From JAHZKN01 sp965250205 (GTDB lineage: Bacteria > Pseudomonadota > Alphaproteobacteria > Rhizobiales > Hyphomicrobiaceae): 64,000 bases of DNA. This document shows positions 8,219 to 17,159 of this stretch, in pieces. Every line of letters starts with the position of its first letter. Position 1 is the stretch's first letter. The DNA lies in assembly GCA_965250205.1 (NCBI GenBank), contig CBDFNK010000012.1, forward strand, positions 20,590 through 84,589. Direction: 5' to 3'. Position numbers and translations under genes: made by a program. The notes below the pieces were generated by a model. That model was given only the letters and a program-made list of their open reading frames with translations, did no database searches and was not told where the DNA came from.

Positions 8219-9514
8219 TTACGGATCAATCAGGATGGCGCGAAAATCGTTGACGTTGGTTTGTGTCGGGCCACATTGCAACAGGTCGCCAATCTTATCG
8301 AAGAACCCTGTGGAGTCGTTATTGGCCAGGAAAGCGGCGGCATTGAGGTTTTGAGAGTCTGCTGTCTGTAGTGTTTCCGGTGCGATAACGGCACCCGCTG
8401 GATCATCGGCAGCCCCCCTGCCGCCATCAATGCCGTCAGTATCGCCCGCAATCGCTGCAACACCATCTTCGCCATTGAGACCGATAGCCAACCCAAGAGC
8501 ATATTCCTGGTTGGGCCCGCCGCGCCCATTGCCGGATACGGTGACGGTAAACTCACCACCTGACAACAGCGCGACGCGTTGGCTTTTCGCTTTGGCGGCG
8601 AGTGCCATTTCAGCATGCGCTTTGCCAACGTCACGGGCTTCGCCCTCAAGGGCAGCGCCGAGCATTTCGACATGATAGCCGGCTGACCTGGCAAGTTCTG
8701 CACCGGCTTCAATTGACGCTTTGGGAGCGGCAACCAAGGTGTAAGTCGCGTTCGAAAGTTTCAGATCACCCGGTTGCAGGGTTTCATTGTCGGGCGCGTT
8801 CAGTGCTGCTATAATAGACTCCGGTGCATCAATCTTGTAACGGGCAATAATGTCACGCGCCTGCTCAAGTGTTGTCGGGTCCCCATAAGTTGGGCCGGAC
8901 CCAATCGCGTCTGGGTCATCACCCGGCACATCGGAAATAGCGAGTGTGATCAAGCGTGCTGGGTAGGTTGCTGCTGCCAAGCCGCCGCCCTTGATCAGTG
9001 ACAAATGTTTGCGCACGCAATTCATTTCAGAAATTGGCGCGCCAGATTTCAAAAGCTGAGCTGTGATTTTTTGTTTGTCAGCAAAGCTGACACCGCCAAC
9101 AGGTGCAGACCAAAGCGCCGAGGCACCACCAGACAACAAACAGAGAACTAATTCATCTGGCGTCGCCCGCCGGGCAAAGTCTGTGGCCAGTTTCGCGGTG
9201 GCGACAGAGTTGGCGTCAGGTACCGGGTGGCCAGCCTCCAGAACGGGCAGCAACTCGGTAGGTAAACCATAACCATGCCGGGTTGTGACAAAACCCTGAA
9301 TGTGGTCGCCTTGGCCAAGTGCCATGTAATGGCGTTCTGCGGCCTGCGCCATGGCCGCAGCGGCTTTACCAGCGCCAACAATTAGTAACCGGCCGTTATC
9401 AGGCACGTCGGGCAAATGGGGTGGGACACAGCTTGCGGGATGGGCCGCTGCAACGGCGGCGTCATACATTTTGCGCAGGAGTACACGCTGTTCGGTGGGG
9501 GAAGAACTGTTCAT
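8219..9514 (-). CDS. gckA: Glycerate 2-kinase, MOFRL family
   Basis: The protein has 431 residues with an N-terminal nucleotide-binding half (RLLIVGAGKAAAAMAQAAE near 42-60, LCLLSGGASALW near 122-133) and a C-terminal MOFRL half (LLSGGEFTVTVSGNGRGGPNQEYALGLAI, AGDTDGIDGG, NDSTGFFDKIGDLLQCGPTQTNVNDF). This class-II glycerate kinase family makes 2-phosphoglycerate from D-glycerate; older annotations call it hydroxypyruvate reductase or TtuD. It is the first gene of the three-gene operon ending in pyk, which explains the pathway: glycerate to 2-phosphoglycerate, then (via enolase elsewhere) to pyruvate. Confidence 0.9.
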   Translation of the reverse strand: MNSSSPTEQRVLLRKMYDAAVAAAHPASCVPPHLPDVPDNGRLLIVGAGKAAAAMAQAAERHYMALGQGDHIQGFVTTRHGYGLPTELLPVLEAGHPVPDANSVATAKLATDFARRATPDELVLCLLSGGASALWSAPVGGVSFADKQKITAQLLKSGAPISEMNCVRKHLSLIKGGGLAAATYPARLITLAISDVPGDDPDAIGSGPTYGDPTTLEQARDIIARYKIDAPESIIAALNAPDNETLQPGDLKLSNATYTLVAAPKASIEAGAELARSAGYHVEMLGAALEGEARDVGKAHAEMALAAKAKSQRVALLSGGEFTVTVSGNGRGGPNQEYALGLAIGLNGEDGVAAIAGDTDGIDGGRGAADDPAGAVIAPETLQTADSQNLNAAAFLANNDSTGFFDKIGDLLQCGPTQTNVNDFRAILIDP

Positions 9515-9662
9515 AGGGGCCGTAACGTATAAAGTTGTACTTTAGGAAGGTATCTGCTGTCGCATCTCCGCCAGCCCCCAGGTGTGCGGGATCGCTTCGC
9601 CGCCGTCAAGCGTCTCAAAGGTCGCTCTGGTAATACGCCCGCGTCACACGATATAAGGTACT

Positions 9663-10496
9663 ATGAAATCTGAATCTTGCTCCCCTTCTAACCGATTTCA
9701 GGATGTACGACCGGAGACCGGCCTGATTGGGCCCCACTATGACATTCACCCTGCCCGAGACCCGTCCTGCCGCCTGATTTTCCTCTGTGATCACGCCAGC
9801 AATTATATTCCTGAGCCCTATCAAGGTTTGGGTCTTACGAGCGATCAATTGCAGCGCCACATTGCCTACGATCTTGGGGCTTCTGGTGTGACACAGGTGT
9901 TGGCAGACCACTTTGGTGCGACGGCCGTGCTGAGCCGATTTTCCAGGCTCCTGATTGATCCCAATCGCGGCGAGGATGACCCGACGCTGGTGATGCGTAT
10001 CGCTGATGGCGCTGTCGTGCCGGGTAACAGAGTGCTTGATGAGGCTGAGCGCCGCGCGCGCCGCGATACGTTTTACCGCCCCTACCATGACGCAATAACC
10101 ACCTCCATAGACGCCTATTGCCAGCGCAACCTAACGCCTGTGATCATCTCACTTCATAGCTTCACCGAGGCCTGGAAGGGTGTAGCGCGGCCATGGCAGT
10201 TTGGAATTTTATGGGATAAAGACTCGCGCATCGCGACACCTCTTCTTGAAAGTTTGCGCCAAGAAAGTGATTTGATCGTGGGAGATAACGAGCCTTACTC
10301 GGGCGAATTAACGGGTGATACGATGTGGCGCCATGGAACCGGGCGCGGTTTGCCCCATGCCCTTATCGAAGTACGTCAGGATTTGATTATGGATCCGGCG
10401 GGGCAAAAAATGTGGGGCCAACGTCTTGCGCGTGCTTTGGAGCAAACACTTGCACGCTTCGAGGCCGAACATGAGGCCGCGCACGCCGCCGAATAG
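9663..10496 (+). CDS. N-formylglutamate amidohydrolase family protein, second copy
   Basis: A 277-residue FGase-family protein only distantly similar to the one at 2701-3600. The motifs seen are FLCDHASNYIPEPYQGLGL near residue 41, HIAYDLGASGVTQVLAD near 67, SRLLIDPNRGEDDPTLV near 92, YRPYHDAI near 139, IISLHSFTEAWKG near 160 and LIEVRQDLIMDPAGQKMW near 237. This subgroup is routinely found upstream of DUF1244, as here (15 bp gap), so the two are probably co-transcribed. The real substrate of this subgroup is not settled. Confidence 0.86.
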   Translation: MKSESCSPSNRFQDVRPETGLIGPHYDIHPARDPSCRLIFLCDHASNYIPEPYQGLGLTSDQLQRHIAYDLGASGVTQVLADHFGATAVLSRFSRLLIDPNRGEDDPTLVMRIADGAVVPGNRVLDEAERRARRDTFYRPYHDAITTSIDAYCQRNLTPVIISLHSFTEAWKGVARPWQFGILWDKDSRIATPLLESLRQESDLIVGDNEPYSGELTGDTMWRHGTGRGLPHALIEVRQDLIMDPAGQKMWGQRLARALEQTLARFEAEHEAAHAAE

Positions 10497-10511
10497 AAAA
10501 GGACTGATGCG

Positions 10512-10820
10512 ATGAGCACGTTTACTGACGAAGAACGCATTCAATTGGAAGCGGCTGCCTTTCGCCGACTTGTTGCCCATTTGCGTGAGCGCACGGACGC
10601 CCAAAATATTGACATGATGAATTTGGCGGGCTTTTGCCGCAATTGTCTGTCGCGTTGGTATCAAGAGGCGGCTGAAGAGCAAGGTCACGGCCTGACCAAA
10701 GAAGCTGCTCGCGAAATCGTCTATGGCATTCCCTATGCAGACTGGCAGGCTAAGTATCAGCGTGAAGCGACCAAAGAACAGCTCGCCGATTTTGAGGTTA
10801 ACAAGCCGAAGGATCACTAG
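10512..10820 (+). CDS. DUF1244 protein
   Basis: A 102-residue soluble protein with the family signature FRRLVAHLRERTDAQNIDMMNLAGFCRNCLSRWY and IVYGIPYADWQAKYQ. It is small and mostly helical, with two conserved cysteines in CRNC. The family is widespread in Alpha- and Gammaproteobacteria and its function is not known. It follows the amidohydrolase by 15 bp. Its TAG stop codon is the first CTAG of the reverse-oriented repeat copy at 10817, so the repeat inserted exactly at the end of the gene or now provides its end. Confidence 0.88.
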   Translation: MSTFTDEERIQLEAAAFRRLVAHLRERTDAQNIDMMNLAGFCRNCLSRWYQEAAEEQGHGLTKEAAREIVYGIPYADWQAKYQREATKEQLADFEVNKPKDH

Positions 10821-10975
10821 ATCGACCTGCGAAAAGTTGGGTTCGACTTTGAGCAGATAAGTTGATCGCCAGCCTTGGGATTAGAGTCTTAGGATAGAGC
10901 CATGAGATAGAGCGCTGAGATAGAGCGTCGCGCAAATAGCTTCAGCGTGCACAAGATAAAGGCTCGTCGGCCTAG
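10817..10975 (-). repeat. CTAG-bounded double-hairpin repeat, copy 2 (reverse)
   Basis: A 159-bp copy in reverse orientation, bounded by CTAG at 10817-10820 and 10972-10975. It is longer than the others because the TAGAGCGCTGAGATAGAGC-like segment between the hairpins is partly duplicated. Confidence 0.85.
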
Positions 10976-11203
10976 TCTTAGGGCATGGGCGTGAGGTCCG
11001 CCAGCCAGCCACCCCGTGCGCGTGTCCTAAATACCTCTGGATGAGCGTTTTAGGTGTCTTGAAGCAACCATGGCCAAGGTCTAATTTTTGATTCCGAAAC
11101 GCCATGTGCTTGCGCTCAATTTGTGCGCGTACCCCGCAGGCCATTAATGTCTTCCCAAATCGACCTTTTGGGGGCCGTACTTTTTGATCCTATGGGGGGT
11201 GGT

Positions 11204-11497
11204 ATGTCCACGCTGCAAGTTTCCGCGCAAAAGCACCTGCGCCAATTCGTTGAACAAATCGAGCGGCTTGAAGAAGAAAAGAAAGCGCTTGCTGACGATA
11301 TCCGCGACAAGTTAGCCGAAGCCAAAGCCGTTGGTTTTGATGTGAAAGCGCTGCGCCAGATTGTACGCCTGCGCAAAAAGAGTGCTTCAGAACGTCAGGA
11401 AGAAGAAGACATGTTGGCCGTTTATATGCACGCGCTAGGCATGCTTGATGAAGAGCCTGATGCAGCCTCAGCCGCCACGTTGGTTGCCGCGGAGTAG
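11204..11497 (+). CDS. gapR: GapR, overtwisted-DNA-binding nucleoid protein (DUF2312)
   Basis: A 97-residue protein beginning MSTLQVSAQKHLRQFVEQIERLEEEKKALADDIRD, a long coiled-coil helix, followed by FDVKALRQIVRLRKKSASERQEEEDMLAVYMHALG. This is the GapR/DUF2312 signature; Caulobacter GapR forms a dimer or tetramer that clamps AT-rich, positively supercoiled DNA and supports replication and topoisomerase action. The ATG at 11204 is preferred: it sits after a GGGGGG purine run and gives the family's usual N-terminus, whereas the open frame to 11123 would add 27 unlike residues. The acidic/alanine tail (EEPDAASAATLVAAE) is a little longer than in many members. Confidence 0.9.
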   Translation: MSTLQVSAQKHLRQFVEQIERLEEEKKALADDIRDKLAEAKAVGFDVKALRQIVRLRKKSASERQEEEDMLAVYMHALGMLDEEPDAASAATLVAAE

Positions 11498-11647
11498 GGT
11501 TGGGTCTTCCGGGTTTTGTTAGAGATTGCAATGACACGCTAGCTGACGTGGTTTTAGCCATGTCGGCTTTTGAGTGTACGGCGGATACAATATTCAGTCA
11601 CATCTGAGTCCGCTCCGGGCCGATAGGGTTGCAAAAGTCTTCGCGGT

Positions 11648-12062
11648 GATGGCACCTTTGCCCGTGATGACTTTCATTATGACAGCAAACGTAATTTCTA
11701 CATCTGCCCGGCAGGCGAGCACCTGACCCACCACTTCACGAACGAAGAACGCGTTCATTATGATGCGAGCTATCGATATCTGGCGCGTGTTCCCGAATGC
11801 AGGGCATGCCCGTTAAAACCGCGCTGCTGCCCCAACACACCACAGCGCAAGGTCACGCGCAGCATTCATGAGACCGCCCGGGACGTTGCCGCACCATTGT
11901 CAAAACCGAAGCTTATGAGGATACCCGACCCCAGAGAAAGAAAGTCGAGATGGCGTTCGCCCACTTGAAACGTATCTTAAAGATGGGTCGATTGAGACTG
12001 CGCGGGCCAACCGGCGCGCAAGATGAGTTCATGCTTGCGGCAATCGCCCAAAATTTGAGGAA
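11648..12062 (+). pseudogene. Remnant of an IS1182-type transposase C-terminus
   Basis: Conceptual translation gives DGTFARDDFHYDSKRNFYICP, then a Cys-rich ...CRACPLKPRCCP... stretch, a one-base frameshift near 11891, and RRKKVEMAFAHLKRILKMGRLRLRGP...FMLAAIAQNLRK. This order (zinc-ribbon-like cysteines, then the Glu-containing helix and 'LAAIAQNLRK' end) is typical of the C-terminal third of IS1182-family DDE transposases. The N-terminal two thirds are missing, so it is an inactive relic. Confidence 0.8.
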
Positions 12063-12240
12063 AACGACCTTGCGGAATGGATGACCGAGAACGGCATGAG
12101 CCACGTCCGTGGCACACCCTATCATCCGATGACGCAAGGCAAGATTGAACGCTGGCATCAGACGCTCAAAAACCAGTGTCTTCTGGAACATTACTACCTG
12201 CCAGAGATCGTTGATGCGGACCGCGCCGCCCGGATACGTC
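12063..12240 (+). pseudogene. Remnant of an IS3-type integrase-core transposase
   Basis: The reading frame NDLAEWMTENGMSHVRGTPYHPMTQGKIERWHQTLKNQ is the region around the catalytic Glu of the rve integrase core (YHPxTxGKIERWHxTLK). It joins the IS1182 relic without spacing, and the rest of the gene is missing. It shows at least two successive insertion and deletion events at this spot. Confidence 0.8.
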
Positions 12241-12244
12241 AACA

Positions 12245-12378
12245 ACACGTCTTGACGATTGGTTTAAAGGTCATGTCATTGCAGGTCCCGGCGCCTTTTT
12301 GTTGGCAGCCAAAGGCTACAAGGACTTTGGCCGAGCGTTTCGACAGAAGTTCATCATTGAGGTAAGTGGGTTGAGCCC
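12245..12378 (+). pseudogene. C-terminal stub of a DUF1194 protein
   Basis: In frame with no start codon, the sequence reads LDDWFKGHVIAGPGAFLLAA followed by KGYKDFGRAFRQKFIIEVSG. The 'xxVIAGPGAF...F..AxRxKxxxEIxG' pattern is the end of DUF1194 (von Willebrand-like secreted) proteins. The body of the gene was apparently lost when the insertion sequences to its left arrived or were deleted. Confidence 0.5.
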
Positions 12379-12426
12379 GCCCGCAACGCCTACAGTTGCC
12401 AGCTTGCGTTGGAAGGCTTTACAAAA

Positions 12427-12516
12427 CTCAGTCTCAGTCTCAGTCTCAGTCTCAGTCTCAGTCTCAGTCTCAGTCTCAGTCTCAGTCTCAGTCTCAGTCT
12501 CAGTCTCAGTCTCAGT
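12427..12516. repeat. Hexanucleotide microsatellite, 15 perfect copies of CTCAGT
   Basis: Fifteen uninterrupted copies of CTCAGT occupy exactly 90 bp. Being a multiple of three, the array stays open in all frames on the plus strand (encoding Ser-Val, Gln-Ser or Leu-Ser runs). It is not part of a gene with a convincing start. It begins about 50 bp after the DUF1194 stub and ends 46 bp before the stop of the RND pump gene on the other strand. Perfect identity implies recent expansion by slippage. Confidence 0.95.
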
Positions 12517-12561
12517 CGCATGCGCCCGCGCACCACAAAGGTGAAGGTATGGCCAGGATTA

Positions 12562-15500
12562 CTAGCTCGCGCGTGCAGGCACGGGTTTTGCGCCGCGCAT
12601 CATGCCCACTAATCGGCCGATATCGCCGCCGATGCCGACCAGGGCAGGCACCAGGACCAAGACCAATACGGTCGCTGCTGCAAGTCCAAAGACCAGCGTA
12701 ACGGCCATTGGGATCAAGAACTGTGCTTGGCGGCTGGTCTCAAATAACAACGGCAGAAGGCCGCCAATGGTGGTCAGCGATGTTAATAAAACGGCCCGAA
12801 AACGATCTTGAGCGCCGCCAATGACGGCCGCTTCCAGTTGCTCTCCGGTTTCCAGCCGTTCCTTAATGCGCGAAACCAATACAATGGAGTCGTTGACCAG
12901 AATGCCCGACAGGCCAAGCAATCCAATCATGGAAATGATGGTCAGGCTGTAGCCCATGACATAATGGCCGAGTACGGCACCGACAAACCCAAACGGAATA
13001 ATCAACATAACCGCAAACGGTTTCCAGTAGCTGCCAAAGACCCAGGCAAGTGTGATGTAGATTAAGCAAAGGGCCAGAGCCGCCCCTTCTTTCAAGGATT
13101 TGAACGAGCTTTGCGTCTCATCAGCCCGGCCTTTGTAGGTGTAGGTCAGGCCGTACTTGCGCACGAGTGAAGGCATGATGTCTTTTTCAAGCAGGTCTAT
13201 CGCATCTTGCACCGTGTTAACGTCAGGGTCGATATCGCCGGTGACCGCGACCGTGCGCATGCCGTCTTTGCGTTGCACGATGGAAAATGTGCGCCGCTCA
13301 CTGATTGACACTATTTCCTTGAGTGGCACCCGCGTTCCCGAAGGGCTAATCAGATAGAACTGATCAAGGTCTTGTTTACCAGGGTGTTCCTGGGCCCGCA
13401 TGATGCGCACAGTGATTTCTTCTTCGCCACGTGCAAAGCGGATCCCAATCGCACCTTCGAAGGCGTTGCGGACCTGACTTCCTACACTGGCACCGGTAAA
13501 GCCAAGCGCTTGTCCGCGTGGTGTCAGTTCAAAAACATATTCCTGCTTGCCGTAGGGCAGATCATCAGTGATAGCGGAAACCCCCGGCACGCTGGCAAGC
13601 GCAATCTTCAACTCCTCAGACGCCTGTTTCAAAACGTCAATCGGCGCATTTTGCAGACGCACATCAACATCACGACCGGGTGGGCCCCCGCGCCGACCTG
13701 AAATTGCAACACGCTCAACACCAGCAATTTTCGGCAACGCTTTGCGCCATGATTGGATGATTTTCTTGGTGCGCACATCGCGCACTTCACTTGGCGTCAG
13801 CTGTACGCTGACTTCACCAAGGTTTTCGCCTTGTGAACGCCCTGCGCGGCCTATAACGCTGACAGCGGCATCAATCAGGCGTGTTTGAGTTTCGCTGTTG
13901 CCGGAAAGTCCGAAGAAATCAGCAAGAGGTTCAGGCAAGACTGTCCGCAACCCTTTTGATTGCTTGCCCTTTTGTTTATTTTTCTGCTCGTGGAGCAGCA
14001 CTTTTTCCTGCTTATAAAGAGCGTTGGTGAGTTGGGTCAGCGCCGCCCGTCTGTCTTTGCGCGGCATGCCAGCTGCAAAATCAATTTTCGCCGAGATGTT
14101 TTCACTTTCTGGAGAGGGAAAGAATTGGAAGACAACGCGTTTGCCGACCAACGCGCCAACCGCAACGATGAAACACGCCACAAGAATAGCGACGGTGGTG
14201 TAGCGCCAGGCAAAGGCCACACTCACAATTCTTTTAAAGGGACCGTCACGAAAGCGCGCAAATCTGGCGTCAAAGGCTCTACGCAATCGGCTTGGTTCTC
14301 TCACCTTTTTGCCATCGTGGCGCAAATGGCCTGGCAGAATGAGAAAGCACTCGATGAGTGAGGCAACGATCACCGACAAAACAACCAACGGTATCGCCAC
14401 CATGATGTCGCCGATACGGTCACCGATAAACAAGATTGGCATGAATGCGGCCATGGTCGTCAAGCTGGCGGCAGTAACCGGCGGCAGCATAGTTTCGGCC
14501 CCCTGCTGGGCGGCCTCCATGCTTGAATATCCTTTCGACTCCAAGGTCGCTGCCTGCTCACCAACCACAATGGCATCATCGACGATGATGCCGAGCATCA
14601 TGATCAACGCGAACATGGAAATCATATTGATCGACTGGCCGGTTGCCAGCATGACACCAAGCGCTGCAAGCAGGGCGACAGGAATGCCAACGGCTGTCCA
14701 AAATGCGATGCGTGCATTAAGAAAAATAAATAGCATCGCCAACACAAGGATAAGCCCCTGCATACCATTCTTCATCAATATGCCTAGGCGCTGGGCAACG
14801 AATTTGCCACGCACATCATAGACTTTGACATTGAGCGATTTGGGCAAGGACGGTAGTGTCTTATCAAGGTAACGTTGCATAATGCCCATCATTTCGATGG
14901 TATCGCCTGATAGCGAACGCTGCACATTGAGCTCAATGGCCGTTTCACCCTTGTTATACGCGCTGTTGCCCTCTCGTTCGTAGCGTGTCTCAATCGTCGC
15001 AATGTCTTTGAGGAATACCTTTTCGCCCGTCTCAAGGGACTTGATTTCAATTTCGCGAATGGTCTCCGGCGTTTTGCGGTCAGACTTGGCGCGCAACTGT
15101 ACCTCGACGTCACCCTCCAACCGGCCAGCGGGCAGGTCTTGTGCGCTTTGGCGGACACGTTGCGAGATTTGATCAAGAGAGAGGTCTAATCGGCGCAGGT
15201 CACGTTCTTTGACCTGGACCCAAATCTCTTCATCACGTGCGCCATCTAATGTGACGCGATCAATACCCGCAGCAAGCAGGCCATCGCGCAATTGCTTGGC
15301 AAATTTTTTCAAAGTTTGTTCGCTAAACGGGCCTGAGATCGCAATCCGTGCGACGCGATCAAAGAACGTTGCACGCGAGACGATGGGGCGCTCCGATTCT
15401 TCAGGCAGTGTCACGACCTGGCCAATGGCCTGCTCCACATCGCTTTGTGCTTTTTGCAAGTCGGCGTCAGACGTAAACTCAAGCACGATCGTGGCGCTTC

Positions 15501-15795
15501 CTTCGCGCGCAATAGATGTGACTTCGTGGATCCCGTCGAGAAACCTCAGTTCAGGCTCCAGAGTGTCAAGAATGTTGGTCTCTACGTCTTCGGCACTGGC
15601 GCCGGGCCAAGGCACGGTGACGCTGATTGTTGGAAGATCAAAGTCTGGAAAAAACTGCCTATTGAGCTTCGTCAGTGAAAAAACGCCAATCAAAATCAGG
15701 ACAGCCATCAAAAGATTGGCAGCAGTTGGGTGGCGCACAAACGCCCCGATGACGCCGCTCCCGAATGCTGGTCTTTGCTGTTTTGTTGCCACCAT
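12562..15795 (-). CDS. RND-family efflux pump, inner-membrane subunit
   Basis: The protein has 1077 residues and the architecture of the HAE/AcrB superfamily: N-terminal helix (AANLLMAVLILIGVFSLTKLNRQFFPDFDLPTI), two large periplasmic loops, and repeated six-helix blocks. The proton-relay acidic pair is seen in MLGIIVDDAIVVGEQAA of helix 4, and the second half has GLLGLSGILVNDSIVLV. The 'FPDFDLP..V...PGASAEDVE' opening is typical of the drug/metabolite exporter branch. A lysine/glutamine-rich insert (EQKNKQKGKQSKG) is unusual. The adaptor gene lies 8 bp upstream on the same strand, so they form an operon. No outer-membrane channel or regulator gene is adjacent. Substrate cannot be deduced. 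Confidence 0.93.
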   Translation of the reverse strand: MVATKQQRPAFGSGVIGAFVRHPTAANLLMAVLILIGVFSLTKLNRQFFPDFDLPTISVTVPWPGASAEDVETNILDTLEPELRFLDGIHEVTSIAREGSATIVLEFTSDADLQKAQSDVEQAIGQVVTLPEESERPIVSRATFFDRVARIAISGPFSEQTLKKFAKQLRDGLLAAGIDRVTLDGARDEEIWVQVKERDLRRLDLSLDQISQRVRQSAQDLPAGRLEGDVEVQLRAKSDRKTPETIREIEIKSLETGEKVFLKDIATIETRYEREGNSAYNKGETAIELNVQRSLSGDTIEMMGIMQRYLDKTLPSLPKSLNVKVYDVRGKFVAQRLGILMKNGMQGLILVLAMLFIFLNARIAFWTAVGIPVALLAALGVMLATGQSINMISMFALIMMLGIIVDDAIVVGEQAATLESKGYSSMEAAQQGAETMLPPVTAASLTTMAAFMPILFIGDRIGDIMVAIPLVVLSVIVASLIECFLILPGHLRHDGKKVREPSRLRRAFDARFARFRDGPFKRIVSVAFAWRYTTVAILVACFIVAVGALVGKRVVFQFFPSPESENISAKIDFAAGMPRKDRRAALTQLTNALYKQEKVLLHEQKNKQKGKQSKGLRTVLPEPLADFFGLSGNSETQTRLIDAAVSVIGRAGRSQGENLGEVSVQLTPSEVRDVRTKKIIQSWRKALPKIAGVERVAISGRRGGPPGRDVDVRLQNAPIDVLKQASEELKIALASVPGVSAITDDLPYGKQEYVFELTPRGQALGFTGASVGSQVRNAFEGAIGIRFARGEEEITVRIMRAQEHPGKQDLDQFYLISPSGTRVPLKEIVSISERRTFSIVQRKDGMRTVAVTGDIDPDVNTVQDAIDLLEKDIMPSLVRKYGLTYTYKGRADETQSSFKSLKEGAALALCLIYITLAWVFGSYWKPFAVMLIIPFGFVGAVLGHYVMGYSLTIISMIGLLGLSGILVNDSIVLVSRIKERLETGEQLEAAVIGGAQDRFRAVLLTSLTTIGGLLPLLFETSRQAQFLIPMAVTLVFGLAAATVLVLVLVPALVGIGGDIGRLVGMMRGAKPVPARAS

Positions 15796-15803
15796 AAAAC
15801 CGC

Positions 15804-17159
15804 TTACTCAATCTCTTGCACACGCACACCACTTCCTGGGGTGGAAACGCGCGTTGCCAAAATTTTCTCGCCAGATTTAACAGGCCCCTCAATGAGGAGA
15901 TCATTGTCAACTGCGCCGACAACCTTGATTGTGCGTTCTGCAAGGCGACCGTCTTCGATCACGTAGATGGTGTTGCCAGAATAAAGAGCGGTTGGCGGCA
16001 CACGAAATACATCGACAAATTTCTTGTCGGGCACCATCACTTCGACGAAGGCCCCCGATCTGAGCGCGACGGGTTGGTTGGGGTCTGAAATCCGAGCCAG
16101 GACTTCAACGCCGCCTGTTGTGGCGTTGACCTGTGCGCCTACACGCTCAATGGTGGCGGGGTAGACAATTCTCTTTTCTCCGAGCACCCAGATAACGTTA
16201 ATCTTGCGTCCTTCAAGGGCCTGACTGCCGCTAAGTATCCGGCCAAACTGCTCATCACTGAGTGTGAACTTGGCTTCAATCCAGTCGCGGTCAATCAACG
16301 TTGCGATCTTGTCGTTGGCGCTCACCATGCGCCCAACCTGACTGGTGATATCCGACACATAGGCGTTGAACGGTGCCTTGAGCGACGTTTCCTCCAGGCG
16401 CCTTCGAGCGAGCGCCAAGGAAGATGTCAACCGTGCAACGATTGCTTTTTGCTGTGCAACCTTGGCATTCCAAACCTTGATTGCATTTGAAAGTTGATCG
16501 GTGCTTTGTTGGCGTTGCAGTAAGGTTTGTTTTCGTTCATCGACGGTGCGTTTCGAGACCGTACCTCGGCGGGCCAGAGGTTGGGCGCGTTTTAAATCTG
16601 TTCGTGCCAGCGCCGTTTGTTGCTTGGAAGATTTAAGAGATGTTGTGTCGCTCTCAATTGACGCTTCCAACTCTTGCACGCGTGCCTTTGCTTCTGCCAG
16701 TAGCGATTCAGATTCTTGGACAGCACTTTCATAGCCGAACGGATCAATCCGCAACAGCATGTCACCTTTGTTGACGCGACCACTTTCCTTGAGAGCACCG
16801 CTGGCCTCGATGACCCGGCCAGCAACAAGTGCGCGAATGTCAACACGGCGGCCTGAAACAGTTGAACCATACAGTTTGAGGTTGGGCTGAATGGTCTCTG
16901 CTTTGGCGGGAATGCTCTTAACTGAAAACACGTACTCCTGCACGGGACGCTTATTCTTTTCAGGTCGTGTTTGTTCGAGATAAGAATAGCTCGCATAGCC
17001 CAGGGCAATGACGAGTACTGGCAAAATAGTTTGACCAAGGCGATGGATCACGCGTCGACCGGACCGGGTTTTGGTCGCTCGTACGTCGGTGTCACCTGCA
17101 GCATAGGGCTTGCCAGAGTCTTTTAGTGTGGCGCCGACTTTTTTTTCGTGCACATTCAT
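15804..17159 (-). CDS. RND efflux periplasmic adaptor (membrane fusion protein)
   Basis: A 451-residue HlyD/AcrA-like adaptor. A membrane anchor (LGQTILPVLVIALGYASYSYLEQ) near residues 40-62 is followed by the barrel-sandwich segment (RRVDIRALVAGRVIEASGALKESGRVNKGDMLLRIDP), a long coiled coil (YESAVQESESLLAEAKARVQELEASIESD...), the return strand LKAPFNAYVSDITSQVGRMVSANDKIATLID, and a beta-barrel / membrane-proximal domain (GAFVEVMVPDKKFVDVFRVPPTALYSGNTIYVIEDGRL). It bridges the pump at 12562-15795 to an outer-membrane channel. The N-terminal cytoplasmic 40 residues are longer than in most adaptors. Confidence 0.9.
   Translation of the reverse strand: MNVHEKKVGATLKDSGKPYAAGDTDVRATKTRSGRRVIHRLGQTILPVLVIALGYASYSYLEQTRPEKNKRPVQEYVFSVKSIPAKAETIQPNLKLYGSTVSGRRVDIRALVAGRVIEASGALKESGRVNKGDMLLRIDPFGYESAVQESESLLAEAKARVQELEASIESDTTSLKSSKQQTALARTDLKRAQPLARRGTVSKRTVDERKQTLLQRQQSTDQLSNAIKVWNAKVAQQKAIVARLTSSLALARRRLEETSLKAPFNAYVSDITSQVGRMVSANDKIATLIDRDWIEAKFTLSDEQFGRILSGSQALEGRKINVIWVLGEKRIVYPATIERVGAQVNATTGGVEVLARISDPNQPVALRSGAFVEVMVPDKKFVDVFRVPPTALYSGNTIYVIEDGRLAERTIKVVGAVDNDLLIEGPVKSGEKILATRVSTPGSGVRVQEIE

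Noticed and set aside
12299..12612. Open frames with Ser-Val, Gln-Ser or Leu-Ser runs
   Set aside because: They arise from the CTCAGT microsatellite, whose period keeps frames open, and from the DUF1194 stub. No start codon or binding site supports a gene.
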